Assembly (NCBI GenBank): GCA_030323885.1
Contig: CM059186.1
Location: forward strand, 155,963,064-156,027,063
Direction of reading: 5' to 3'
Source of the DNA: Branchipolynoe longqiensis
Lineage: Eukaryota > Annelida > Polychaeta > Phyllodocida > Polynoidae
DNA length: 64,000 nucleotides
A program made the translations under genes and the position numbers. This document shows, in pieces, positions 1 to 9,217 of the stretch. Within the stretch, counting starts at the first letter, position 1; every line of letters starts with the position of its first letter. The notes beneath the pieces were generated by a model. The model searched no databases and was not told where the DNA came from. It worked only from the letters and a program-made list of their open reading frames with translations.

Positions 1-39
1 GGCTGCTGCTGCACTGCGCTTACTCCGCTTCGTGGCCAT
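1..39 (-). CDS. DIRS-like gag, N-terminal fragment cut by window edge
   Basis: The first 13 codons of a gag-like frame read on the minus strand from an ATG at 39 and run off the window. They begin MATKRSKRSAAAA, close to MATRRNKPPAAAV at the start of the complete gag at 30064-31395. The DNA upstream (40-810) matches the leader and terminal repeat of that same element, which supports the start and the assignment. Nothing can be said about the rest of the protein. It marks a third DIRS-type copy in the window, on the same strand as the other two. Confidence 0.6.
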   Translation of the reverse strand, partial: MATKRSKRSAAAA

Positions 40-812
40 CGAGAGCTGAAACAAAATTTTTGATCAGTCCCGGTATATATATATATGTCACAACATGGTT
101 GTTTAAAACTGATTTGGACATCTATTGGTGTTAGAGAACGTGTTTATACCGTTATAGCACAGGCGTAATAAGCTAAATTTGTGCGTGGGTTGTGGGTCAA
201 GCCCAAACCTTACGCGGGGTCGGGACCAGTGTATCGGCCCGCCCATCCCTCTGTCACGCACACTTCTCCCACCTGTGACTACAACGTCAACAAGTTGGAG
301 AAAATGCTACGAACCTCGGAGAAACGCCTGAAAAAGTTTTGTGGGGAGTCTATAAAAGAAACCCAGGAGCATCTCCAACATTACTCTCTATTAGAGTACG
401 AGAGAATTTCCACAGGAGACGAGGCAGAGCCCACATCTCTACCCATAATCACACGGTGACTCTGGTGTTGACAGAACCGCTAATGACCGGTTTCAATACT
501 TCGAGAAGGAATTCTATCCTTGGTTTTTATAACCAAATAGTCCAAAATGGACCAAAGAAAGTCTAAACTTTCCATAATGATGCTCTAATGCATCATGATT
601 AAGCTAACCACAGTTTTTATGATACTTACTGCGTATTAGCTTGTATGTAGACTAAATTTGCCGGAGCAACCCAACGACACGTAATCCAGTCGTGAGTTGT
701 ATATGCTAATTGCTGGTACCTCACGTCCTTCCTTCTCCCTAGCCTGAGGCTAGCCTGAGGCTGTATACCGAGGTAAAATATATATATATATATACTGTCC
801 ACACCCGCCATT
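40..812 (-). mobile_element. DIRS-like terminal repeat and 5' leader
   Basis: This region aligns with 31396-32147 and 25324-26030. Shared landmarks are ACTTCTCCCACCTGTG, CAAGTTGGAGAAAAT (about 268-305), TATGCTAATTGCTGG, CTTCCTTCTCCCTAGCCTG and a terminal ACCGAGGTAAAATATATA. The terminal repeat ends in a TA microsatellite, as in the other copies. I infer it is the 5' terminal repeat of the element whose gag starts at 39. Confidence 0.6.
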
Positions 813-890
813 CACAACTAACTAACAGGGGCAAGTTTGAATGAGGTTTTCTTTGATCAAAATACGGATGTGAGAACAAAACAGGCGCAG

Positions 891-960
891 CCCACAAGTA
901 ACCTCCCGTCCTGATATTACCTTAGATGTTGCCAGGACGTAAAACACAAACAAACAAAAC
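891..960 (+). mobile_element. SINE-L, 5'-truncated 3' end
   Basis: Only the conserved 3' end of the most abundant SINE here (called SINE-L in this annotation) is present: CCCGTCCTGATATTACC, then TTAGATGTTGCCAGGACG and an A/C-rich tail with CAAA repeats. A truncated 5' end with an intact tail is the usual product of target-primed reverse transcription. Confidence 0.6.
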
Positions 961-1151
961 ACAAGTAACCTGCACCCCCCCCCCCCCATTTCACACACAT
1001 ACACACACGCACATATATGCTATATTGCCGTGTCCAGGCAGCTCGTGACAGACTGAGCCAACCTTACACCTCTCAGCGCCCTCCGACCGGCCCGCCCCAC
1101 TCCCTCCCGGTGGAACTTGGGCCTTCGGGCACCGCCCTCGGCCGTTGGCCG

Positions 1152-1665
1152 CCGGTGTCGCAGTTTCCGCCGTCGGCCAGTTTCCGCGGTACGCATCGCT
1201 TCTGTACATGCATCAAAATCGAACAGCATCATCACTAACCTTATAAATTTAATATAATGTTTTTGGTAAAGATGTTTTCTTTTTGTGTACCAAGCGATTT
1301 GTTTCTAGGTGTTGTGGTTTTAGACATATTTCACTTTTTCTGTATTTTCTGTATAAAGATTGCTCACGACCATTGATAATGCCTTGAGTTTGACGGTACG
1401 CGCAGTGCAAAACATTAGTTTTATTCAAAATTAATAGAAATCAAGAACCCTAACCGTATAAATTTATATAATCTTTTTGGTAAAGATGTTTTCTATATAT
1501 GTGTACCAAGTGATTTGTTTCTAGGTGGTGTGGTTTTAGAGATATTTCACTTTTTCTGTATGAAGATTGCTCACAGCCATTGACAATGCATTTTGAGTGG
1601 AGGCGTACCGCGGAAACTGGCGGACGGCGGTAACTGGCCGACGGCGGAAACTGCGACACCGGCCG
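1152..1665. repeat. Inverted-repeat-bounded region with internal duplication
   Basis: A GC-rich arm at 1152-1194 reappears inverted at 1603-1665 (landmark GCGTACCGCGGAAACTGG). Between the arms an AT-rich block of about 150 bp is present twice in direct orientation (about 1237-1380 and 1449-1592; landmark GGTAAAGATGTTTTCT). The right arm carries one extra internal repeat of its own motif. No coding capacity is seen. It may be a fold-back element, but I see no clear target duplication. Confidence 0.5.
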
Positions 1666-1807
1666 GTCCCAACCTCAGCTTCCTTCCGCAGTACACCGGC
1701 TACCTGTCATTGCACGACATCTCTCCGTTCCTCATTCTCCTCCCATCCCCACCCACCCCCCTCTCCAACTCTCTCTTCTATTTGTTGGGCTTTTGTATCG
1801 TATAACT

Positions 1808-1861
1808 TTGTTTGTTTGTTGTTTTACGTCCTAGCAACATCTAAGGTCATATCAGGACGGG
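1808..1861 (-). mobile_element. SINE-L, 5'-truncated 3' end
   Basis: Tail-first fragment on the minus strand: TTTGTTTGTTTGTTG, then TTTTACGTCCTAGCAACATC, ending at CAGGACGGG. Confidence 0.6.
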
Positions 1862-1904
1862 TCGTATAACTAGTTCTGCAAATACTATTTAGACTGAAGG
1901 GGCA

Positions 1905-2275
1905 TTATCCGTCGCGATTTACGACATATCACGACGGGCACCGACTTGCGACAGTGCGCAATCATGGCGACATTATAGTGCTGCCCCACTGGTTGGTTGT
2001 TGTTGTTTTACGTCCTAGTAACATCTAAGGTCAAATCACAACGGGTACCGACTTGTGACAGTGTGCACTCAAGGCGACTTTATAGTGCTGCCCCAGTGGG
2101 AGATAATATCAGTGGCACCATGACCCAATATCCCACACATTCACATTATCCTGACACTGAGCAAACCAATTCTTGCCCTTTTCTAGTAATGCCGATCTCC
2201 AGGTTAGGTAGTTGCAGATGTCAATTGTGTAAGACATTGGTTTGACTCGGCCAGGATTCGAACTCCCAATCTTCC
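1905..2275 (-). mobile_element. SINE-L copies, two abutting (one partial, one near full)
   Basis: 1905-1992 is a degraded body fragment (GACAGTGCGCAATCATGG, GTGCTGCCCCACTGG). 1993-2275 is a longer copy running from the tail (TTGGTTGTTGTTGTTTTACG) through the body to the tRNA-like B-box region near 2245-2270 (TTGACTCGGCCAGGATTCGA). The head beyond the B box is missing. Confidence 0.6.
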
Positions 2276-2582
2276 ATTGTATTTCATTTAATTCATTCAA
2301 TAGGGGTAATTTTATAACAAATTCAACCGAAACTCAATAGCACTTCCCCTCATAATCATAGCGAGTTGTATATGGTCCGCTTCCTTGTGGAAAGTCTTCC
2401 AACCCCTGTCCGAGTCAAGCCCTTTTTCAAGAAGTGACACACACACAAAAAAAGAGGAAGAAAAGAATTGCGCATGAGTTGCTACTTCGTCGGGTAGCGA
2501 CAAGTAGTGAAAGGTGACAGGCAAACACTTGTGATCCCCTCCATACCTGTGTACAATGATCACTGCATTCTTCCCGTCCTAA
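2276..2582. other. Unclassified intergenic stretch
   Basis: No supported feature. There is no credible coding frame, repeat or structured element beyond a short CA run near 2440. Confidence 0.4.
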
Positions 2583-2761
2583 CCGGACGCGGTGGCCGAA
2601 TCGGTAGAGTGCAGGCTTCCCGTACGGAAGGTCGGGAGTTCAAGTCCCGGCCGAGTCAAACCAATGACTTATAAATAAAATTGATACTTGTCATGACCTA
2701 GCCTGGCGCTCGGCATTAATATGATAGGACAAGGACTGGTTAGCACAGTGTCAGGATAATG
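2583..2761 (+). mobile_element. SINE-L type I, 5' half with complete tRNA-like head
   Basis: The head GGACGCGGTGGCCGAATCGG followed by GGGAGTTCAAGTCCCGGCC has the A-box and B-box layout of a leucine-type tRNA. Body follows to GTGTCAGGATAATG, where the next copy (2762-3066, opposite strand) interrupts it. Confidence 0.7.
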
Positions 2762-3066
2762 CTGGTTGGTTGTTGGAGTTTTATCTCCTGGCAACATCTA
2801 AGGTAATATCAAGACGGGTACCGACTTGTGACAGTGTGCACTCATGGTGACTTTAGTGCTGTTCCACTGGGAAACCAGGCCACCAGCACCATGACCTGAT
2901 ATCCCACTCAGTCACATTATCCTGACACTGAGCCAACCAGCCCTTGCCCTATCCTAATAATGCCGAGCGGCTGGCTAGGAAGTGACAACTATAACTTTTA
3001 AAGTCATTAGTTTGACTCAACCAAAACGGTAGACGGACGCCCAACTCCTTCGGCCAACCCGTCTGG
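2762..3066 (-). mobile_element. SINE-L type II copy
   Basis: Near-complete copy from tail (TTGGTTGTTGGAGTTTTA) to a type II head, seen as the reverse complement near 3030-3064 (CCTTCGGCCAACCCGTCTGG). The type II head differs from the type I head next to it while the body is shared. Confidence 0.65.
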
Positions 3067-3240
3067 TGACACATTATCCTGAGACTAAGCAAACCAGTCC
3101 TGTCCTATCTTATTAATGTCAAGCATCAGGCTAGGTAGCAGAAGGTATCAATTATTATACATCATTACTTTGACTCAGTCGAGGTTCAAACCCATGACCT
3201 CCCACACGGGAGTCCAGCCAGCGCTCTTGCCGATTTGCTC
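3067..3240 (-). mobile_element. SINE-L, partial
   Basis: Body and head-proximal half only (CACATTATCCTGAGACTAAG through the TTTGACTCAGTCGAGG B-box region). The 3' half was lost, apparently at the junction with the copy at 2762-3066. Confidence 0.55.
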
Positions 3241-3246
3241 ACTCCA

Positions 3247-3536
3247 TCAAGGTCAAATCAGAACGGGCACCGACTTGTGACAGTACGCACTCATGGCGAC
3301 GTTATAGTGCTGCCCAACTGGGAAATCAGGCCACCAGCACCATGACTCGATAGCCCACTCAGTCACATTATCCTGACACTGAGCTAATCAGTGTCCGATC
3401 CTATTAATGCTGAGCGTCTGGCTAGGAAGCGATGAGTATCAATTTAGTAAGTCATTGGTTTGACTCGACTGGGAACCAAACTCCCGATCTGTCACATGTG
3501 AGGCCGGTGCTCTACCGATTCGGCCACCAAGCGCGG
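3247..3536 (-). mobile_element. SINE-L type I, lacking the extreme tail
   Basis: Runs from AAGGTCAAATCAGAACGGGC to the head, whose reverse complement CTCTACCGATTCGGCCACC is visible at 3511-3529. The tail beyond the GATTTGACC block is absent. Confidence 0.65.
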
Positions 3537-3924
3537 ATACACAGCCTTAATGCTCTGATTATTGATTGATGCCTCCTTTTAAAGTCGCGCATACTTATTT
3601 TCATATTCAAATTTATCACTAAGCTTCCACTAAGATCAACTATAAAGAGTTGCAATTGAGCCTCGATAATTGACTCTTTAGGTAAAAGTCGGCGTTCGGC
3701 TGACGGCTGGAAACGCTGTATACAGGGCGGACGCACTTAACCCTCCGATGAGAGGGTTATATGAATTTGAATGCCGGCACATAAGTGATTAAACGAGGTG
3801 GTTGTTGTTATACCTTGTCACGACATGGTTGACTGACAGACAACCATGTCATTATGCATCATATATCACTTATCCCCCTTCTAGAAACACATATTCAATC
3901 GATACTAACCACGCACAAAATCAC
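3537..3924. other. Unclassified intergenic stretch
   Basis: No gene seen. A small hairpin is present near 3825-3852 (GACATGGTTG paired with CAACCATGTC across a 9-base loop). Confidence 0.4.
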
Positions 3925-4116
3925 CCTATCCCCTAGATACAAGATTCACCCCGTACTGCTGCAGTAGGGGTGCAAACCAACCCTATGTAAAAGCTGTCGA
4001 AAAACCGGGTCAATGAAATGAGAGCCTAATTTCACAATGTAAGAAGCAACAATTATTCTTTACATCTGTCTTATTATTAGCCCGCTACCTTTGAGTTGAA
4101 AAATATCATATAATAT

Positions 4117-4290
4117 TGTAGTGGTCTGCACTGACCTCTCAGGCAAGGAGCCGCATAGACAGGTAGGCGTGGGTAGTGTGTTGATATCAGGGAGCCTATG
4201 TGGTGTAATGGTTAGCACACTGGCCCGGAATGCAAAGAGATGTGGGTTCGAGTCCCGCTCTAGGTGCATATTTCCCATTTTCATCACCCC
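4117..4290 (+). mobile_element. SINE-Q copy 1, tRNA(Gln)-like
   Basis: A tRNA-like segment at 4191-4268 has an A box in TGGTGTAATGGTTAGCACAC and a B box in GGGTTCGAGTCCCGC, closest to animal tRNA-Gln. It is preceded by about 75 bp shared by all full copies (TGTAGTGGTCTGCACTGACC) and followed by TTCCCATTTTCATCACCCC. The intervening anticodon arm is not tRNA-like, so this is a SINE rather than a working tRNA gene. Other copies: 4333, 23869, 52527, and partial copies at 5713 and 11500. Confidence 0.65.
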
Positions 4291-4326
4291 CCACGACACT
4301 GGTGTCGTGGGGGTGATGAAAATGGG
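4274..4326. repeat. Near-perfect 53-bp palindrome
   Basis: Left arm CCCATTTTCATCACCCCCC and right arm GGGGGTGATGAAAATGGG meet at a 2-base centre flanked by CACGACAC/GTGTCGTG. The only imbalance is one extra C in the left arm. It is formed by two SINE-Q 3' ends facing each other between copies 1 and 2. Confidence 0.85.
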
Positions 4327-4332
4327 GACGAG

Positions 4333-4515
4333 TGTAGTGGTCTGCACTGACCTCTCAGGCAAGGAGCCACATAGACAGGTAGGCGTGGGTAGTGTGTTGA
4401 TATCAGGGAGCCTAGGTGGTGTAATGGTTAGCACACTGGCCCGGAATGCAAAGAGATGTGGGTTCGAGTCCCGCTCTAGGTGCAGTATTTCCCATTTTCA
4501 TCACCCCCACGACAA
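4333..4515 (+). mobile_element. SINE-Q copy 2
   Basis: Almost identical to copy 1 across the leader, the tRNA-like segment (4407-4484) and the tail (ATTTTCATCACCCCCACGAC). The near identity of two copies 210 bp apart suggests recent local duplication rather than two independent insertions. Confidence 0.65.
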
Positions 4516-4872
4516 TATCAAGATTAATAAGATTTAAAAGTGAAATCGACGGCGTTCTACGGCTGCCATCTTGTCTTTTTGCATTCTCTCCCATTTCACC
4601 AACTCTGTGCCTATATAAATATCCATTTGATACTGGAGGCAGACATTCTACTCCCTGGTCCATACTAAAGCTATTTTCGCCCGTATTTAGACTACGTTGT
4701 CATTCACCCGTGTACTACAAGTACCGGGTGAATCTTTTATCTACCTACCCCCACCCTCGCCCCCAAAGGCAACAAACCCAAAAGCCAGCAGATTACAGAG
4801 CCAGGAATATAAAATTAGCCATCGACGGATGGTTGCAATGCCAACAGCAGCTGGGAATGCGATTTAATCTTT

Positions 4873-5226
4873 TTAAGGTTGCACAGTTTCATGGTTTTGA
4901 ATTTCTATAATTTTTTTCTGAGATAAGTATATTATTTTGATTATGATCTAACTTACTTTAGTTTGAAGTAACCTTTATTTGAAATGACTAACTTTAGAGA
5001 TATTTTAAATGCGAACATGTCAAATTAGTTTTGGCACACATGCCAAAACTCTGGCACCATGGGCTTCAGCAGTAACAGGTTCTATTAAATTGACTCAATA
5101 TTCCCTTCTATGTGGCGACAAATGCGTAATAACGGCAGCAATATCTAAGTTCGGTATGTAGAATCAAATCTAGATAATTGCTTTGGTTTTGAAAATTTGA
5201 TTCTTTATCCAACTATGCAGCTTTAA
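4873..5226. mobile_element. TTAA-bounded MITE, copy 1
   Basis: Bounded by TTAA at both ends, with a degraded terminal AGGTTGCACAG on the left and the reverse-complement end ACTATGCAGC on the right. Same internal order as the better copies at 16306 and 52040. Non-coding. TTAA targets are typical of piggyBac-type transposons, but TTAA could also be part of the inverted repeat. Confidence 0.65.
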
Positions 5227-5267
5227 GTGGATATAATTAGGAGGAAATGCCAGACGACCCTGTAGGT

Positions 5268-5488
5268 CATATTGTTTGTTTGTTGTGGTTTTACATCCTG
5301 GCAACACCTACGGTCATATCAGGATGGGTACTGGCTTGTGACTTCCCTACTGGTGCTTCCCTACTGGGAGACCAGGCTGCTGACACCATGACCGGATTTC
5401 CCACTCAGTCACATTATCCTGCTACTGAGCTAAGCCAGCCCTTGCGCTATCCTATTAATGCCGAGCGCCAGGGTATGTAGTGACAAGT
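5268..5488 (-). mobile_element. SINE-L, tail and body without head
   Basis: Starts TTGTTTGTTTGTTGTGG and covers the body to the segment near GCCAGGGTATGTAGTGAC; the tRNA-like head is missing. A short internal duplication (CTACTGG repeated near 5346-5367) is present. Confidence 0.6.
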
Positions 5489-5712
5489 GTCAAACTGTCA
5501 TGTGGTAACGGAGCTCATTCGCGACCATTACATTACCATTATTTCATTAGTTAAAGCCTCCACCCGAATATTGTTAATTGATTCACAGTCTCTCAAGATT
5601 CACCATGTGCCCAAAGGTCTCCAAGTACAGGTGACAACCGAAAGAAATGGCTTCCAACTACATTCCTCAAGATCGAAAACAGGCGGGCAAATGCCTTGAA
5701 TTTGTGCACATC

Positions 5713-5852
5713 GGGGTGATGAAAATGGGAAATATTGTGCCTAGAGCACGATTTGAACCCACACCTCTTGAAGTCTGGTCCACACCACCTAGGCTGCCTG
5801 ATGCCTAGGCTACGGGAGGCCTGCGCTCTACCGATTCGGTCACCACGCCCGG
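5713..5852 (-). mobile_element. Partial SINE-Q joined to a SINE-L type I head
   Basis: 5713-5800 is a reversed SINE-Q fragment (GGGTGATGAAAATGGGAAAT through ACACCACCTAGG). 5810-5852 is an isolated type I head in reverse (GCGCTCTACCGATTCGGTCA). The junction looks like broken remains of two insertions. Confidence 0.5.
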
Positions 5853-6049
5853 TCTGTGTGTGTGCTGGCATATGTCTGACAAATTCCCCGAGTGCCTCTG
5901 AAGCCCTCCTTGGAAGTTCAGAGACAAATATTTGATCACCCATCCTTTAGTAAAAGGTATTTGACTCCTTCTCTAAAATGTACACTTACTTATACATATG
6001 TGCATTGGAGCGTAACACATCCCATTAAAGGTCAAAATTATATATATAT

Positions 6050-6360
6050 ACATATATATATATAGTATAGTTATATGAATCTTACCCGGATACAGATGAT
6101 GGATAACTGGTGTTTTACCGAGGTACTAGCCTCGGATAGTCATGGGCCAGGGAGAAGGAAGCACATTCGTGTCCAGCAATCTTTTACGTACTTTATAAGG
6201 ATAAAAAATTATCTTATTCTTAGTATTATATGAATACTTTAGTGTCTTCGTGTTGGTACCAGCAAAATATGATAGTCGTGGTAGGGTAGGGTGGGCGGGC
6301 GGGCCCTGACCCACATTGGCTTTTATTGGCCCACACAAAGAGATGTTCAGAGGGCCCCAT
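6050..6360 (+). mobile_element. Isolated DIRS-like terminal repeat, opposite orientation
   Basis: After a TA microsatellite (6043-6063), TTTTACCGAGGTA at 6114-6126, AGGGAGAAGGAAGCACAT at 6151-6168 and GTCCAGCAAT at 6171-6180 are the reverse complement of the terminal-repeat landmarks at 32046-32125. The following 180 bp match only weakly, and no gag frame follows. I infer a solo or diverged terminal repeat of a related element. Confidence 0.45.
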
Positions 6361-6624
6361 TTGCAGGTCAGTTCTTCCCATGATCAGTAGGTATCGATTC
6401 AGCACTTTAAAAAAACCGCATTCAAAACCAGTGAGAGCCGGACATATTGAGATTTATACTAGGTGAGAATGATAGCTGCTAAGAGGGTGTTGATACCTAG
6501 TCATCATTTAATGTTTTTTGTGCTGCTATTTTAATGCCCATCAGACACCAGCCGAGTGTGGCGATTATTGCAGCTTCGGGATTCGCAATATGATTCCGGC
6601 AGGCTAAATGGCGAGGCAGTGCTT

Positions 6625-6930
6625 AAGCTTGTTTTATTTAACGACGCTTCTAGAGCATATCGATTTTCATATCATTGGCTATTGGACATCAAACATATGG
6701 TCATTCTGACATATTTCTTTGGAGGAAACCAGCTACCACCACATAGGCTACTTTTCCTGATAAGGAACAAGAGGTCGTTTATATACACTTTCTCACAGAT
6801 AGGACAGCACATACCACAACTTTGATGAACCAGTTGTGGACCACTGGTTGGAACAGAAAATATCCCCCAAACTGCAAATGGGTCCACTGAGCAGGATCGA
6901 TAGGATGACTGACAGCTTCACATGGGAAGC
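6625..6930 (-). mobile_element. Mollusc-type tRNA-derived SINE (SINE-T), degraded
   Basis: Reverse orientation relative to the better copy at 8595-8920. Shared blocks include TTGTTTTATTTAACGACGC, CACATAGGCTACT, GGACAGCACATACCACA, GTTGTGGACCACTGGTTGG and CAAACTGCAAATGGGTCCAC. The head end breaks off at about 6927, where a 13-bp minisatellite begins. Confidence 0.7.
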
Positions 6931-7378
6931 CATGAAGGGAAGCCATGAAGGGAAGCCATGATGGGAAGCCATGAAGGGAAGCCATGAAGGTAAGCCATGA
7001 AGGTAAGCCATGAAGGGAAGTCATGAATGGAATTCATGAAGGGAACCATGAAAGAAAGTCATGAGGGGAAGCCATGGTGGGAAGCCATGAAGGGAAGCCA
7101 TGATGGGAAGCCATAAGGGAAGCCATGATGGGAAGCCATAAGGGAAGCCATACGGGATGCCACAGGGGAACCTATGAACGGAAGCCATGAACGGAAGCCA
7201 TGAAGGAAAGGCATGAACGGAAGCCATGAACGGAAGGCATAAGGGGCGTACATCAGGGAAGCCATTATGGGAAGCCATGAAGGGAAGCCATGCAGGGAAG
7301 CCATGAAGGGAAGCCATGAAGGAAAGTCATGAAAGGAAGCCATGCAGAGAATTCATGAAAGGATTCCAAGAAGAAGCC
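6927..7378. repeat. 13-bp minisatellite (CATGAAGGGAAGC)
   Basis: About 450 bp of tandem units, consensus CATGAAGGGAAGC, with variants such as CATGATGGGAAGC and CATGAACGGAAGC. Thirteen bases is not a multiple of three, so all frames give similar open reading with repeated MASLHGFPSWLPF-like peptides; these are not genes. The array begins inside the head of the SINE at 6625-6930. Confidence 0.85.
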
Positions 7379-7815
7379 ATGAACGGTAAGGGGAAATAAA
7401 GAGTAGTTTAGGTGAGGTTGAGTAGGTTGGAGCAGTAGATTACTAGCCCGAGGCTCCACCACCCGATTACTGGTGGGTGTGAGGAGCGAGTATGGAATTC
7501 CAGGTTATTATACTTGTATAATTCTGATACAGTATATATAGACCCAGGACTGATTTAGGATGCTACAAACCTGCTTCTGAATGCCCATAGCCCTTGGTAT
7601 TCCTAGGTGGTCATTGAGTGACTGATGCGGTATGAACTCAGTCAGCCCTAAGCAATGCCACTCAATATAATTTCCATTCACAATTCCCATAATTAACCTG
7701 CTCATGCATACATGTATGCACAGCTGTAGGAGGGGTGGTGGGAGAGGGCGGGGGAAGGGGGAAGGGGGAAGGGGGACGGGGGACGGGGGAAACGCCTGTG
7801 GGTAACCAACGCACA
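7379..7815. other. Unclassified intergenic stretch with a G-rich tract
   Basis: No gene seen. 7725-7792 is a run of short G tracts (GGGGGAAGGGGGAAGGGGG type) capable of G-quadruplex formation on the plus strand. Confidence 0.4.
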
Positions 7816-8170
7816 TTAAAGCCGCATAGTTCGATGAAAACATCAAATTTTCAAAACCGAAGAAGTTATCTAGACTTGATTCTAAATATCTAACTTAGAT
7901 ACTGGTGCACTTATTAAGCATTTGTTGCCACATAGAAGGGAATACTGAGGCAATTTAATAGAACCTGTTACTGCAGAAGCCTGTGTTATCAGGATTTCGA
8001 TGCGCTTGCCAAAATTAATTTGGCATGTTCGCACTTCAATCAAATATCTCCAAAGTTAGCCATTTAAAATTAACTTTAAGCATACGTAGGGTAGATTATA
8101 ACGATCAACTTAATATATTTATCTCAGAAAAATGACAGAAACTCAAAACCAGCGGACTATGCAACTTTAA
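7816..8170. mobile_element. TTAA-bounded MITE, copy 2 (inverted)
   Basis: TTAA at both ends; the right end GGACTATGCAACTTTAA is the best-preserved terminus. Internal order is the reverse of copies at 4873, 16306 and 52040. Landmark ATCTCCAAAGTTAGCCATTT lies at about 8046-8065. Confidence 0.75.
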
Positions 8171-8594
8171 GTAAGACTGCATTGGTCGCAGATCGCAGAT
8201 CCCTTACCGCGAGTCGCAATACTGGAGTGTGTGTGTGGAGAGGGAGGGTGAGGGGGTGAGTGGTGATGGGTGGAGGTGGGGAGAGGGGGGGGGGGGCTCA
8301 GTGGAGTTAACATAGGCACATTTTCCCGCCACACAGACCATGACGCCTTCATCATCAGGGCGATGACAGGCCCAGGTATTCGTACTATGACAAAAATCCT
8401 CTTATACAGTTGATCCCGCTCACTTGTGCCATGGGCACGCTCTACCAACAAACCCTCCCTCATACACACACACAACAACCACCAATATTTCACACCCAAA
8501 TAATATCAATAATATCAATAATATCAAACACATTATTTTTAAATCTGCATATGCATAATATATAGCTCGTGCGTATAAAGCCCTAGTTTTTAGT
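8171..8594. other. Unclassified intergenic stretch
   Basis: No gene seen. Contains a G-rich run at 8239-8298 and a CA-rich patch near 8462-8478. Confidence 0.35.
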
Positions 8595-8920
8595 GAGCGG
8601 GACGTAGCTCATGTGGTAGCATGTCCACCTGTGAAGCTGTCAGTCATTGAATCGATCCTTCTCAGTGGATCCATTTGCAGTTTGGGCTATTTTCGGTTCC
8701 AACCAGTGGTCCACAACTGGTTCAAAGGCTGTGGTATGTGCTGTGCTGTCTGTGGGAATGTGCATATAAAAGACCCATTGCTGCTTATCGCAAAGAGTAG
8801 CCTATGTGGCGGCATGAGTTTCCATATGTTTGACCATATGTTTGACTTCCAATAGCCGATGATAAAAATCAAAGTGCTCTAGAGGCATCGTTAAATAAAA
8901 CAAGCTTTACTTTACTTGTA
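8595..8920 (+). mobile_element. Mollusc-type tRNA-derived SINE (SINE-T)
   Basis: Head GCGGGACGTAGCTCATGTGG has a tRNA A box; a degraded B box follows near TTGAATCGATCC. Body blocks are GTGGTATGTGCTGTGCTGTC, CATATAAAAGACCCATTGC and CCAATAGCCGATGATAAAAA, ending TCGTTAAATAAAACAAGC. I recognise this body from mollusc sequences in general; this is the main clue to the organism group. Confidence 0.75.
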
Positions 8921-9217
8921 TAAAGTCCTTGTTCAATTCTCCATTGTGGTAATAATATTTGTGTGTGTGTTTTATTGCTAAAGCAAGCCGAATTGTTAGG
9001 GAAGCCCTGAACCAACATGCACGCAGCTTAGTGCAGCATTGTTCTCATTGTTTGCCAACCTCTTTCAGAACGTCTATTTTCCGGGTTTTTTTGCTCTCCC
9101 TCCTATCCCATCCGTCGCCTGCCCACCCCCCACCCCACCCACCTCTCTCTCTATCCCTTTTTCCCTCTCTGGTATCATCTATAAACAAAAAAGTCTTTGA
9201 TTAAAAAAAAGGGTGAA
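8921..9217. other. Unclassified intergenic stretch
   Basis: Contains a C-rich patch (about 9105-9150) and no credible gene. Confidence 0.35.

Larger units (their letters stand above)
3934..4743. mobile_element. 9-bp-TSD TIR element, copy A (with SINE-Q insertions)
   Basis: Starts TAGATACAAGATTCACCCC and ends in the reverse complement GGGTGAATCTTTTATCTA. Flanked by CCTATCCCC (3925-3933) and CCTACCCCC (4744-4752), a 9-bp target duplication with one mismatch. Arms match copies B (20838), C (22172), D (40031) and E (51462). The centre is interrupted by two SINE-Q units (4117-4515); without them the length would be about 410 bp like B, C and E. No transposase is encoded. A 9-bp duplication is typical of Mutator-like transposons, but the family assignment is inference. 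Confidence 0.8.

Noticed and set aside
6779..7462. Frames reading MASLHGFPSWLPF repeatedly
   Set aside because: They come from the 13-bp minisatellite, where each frame shows the same peptide in turn.
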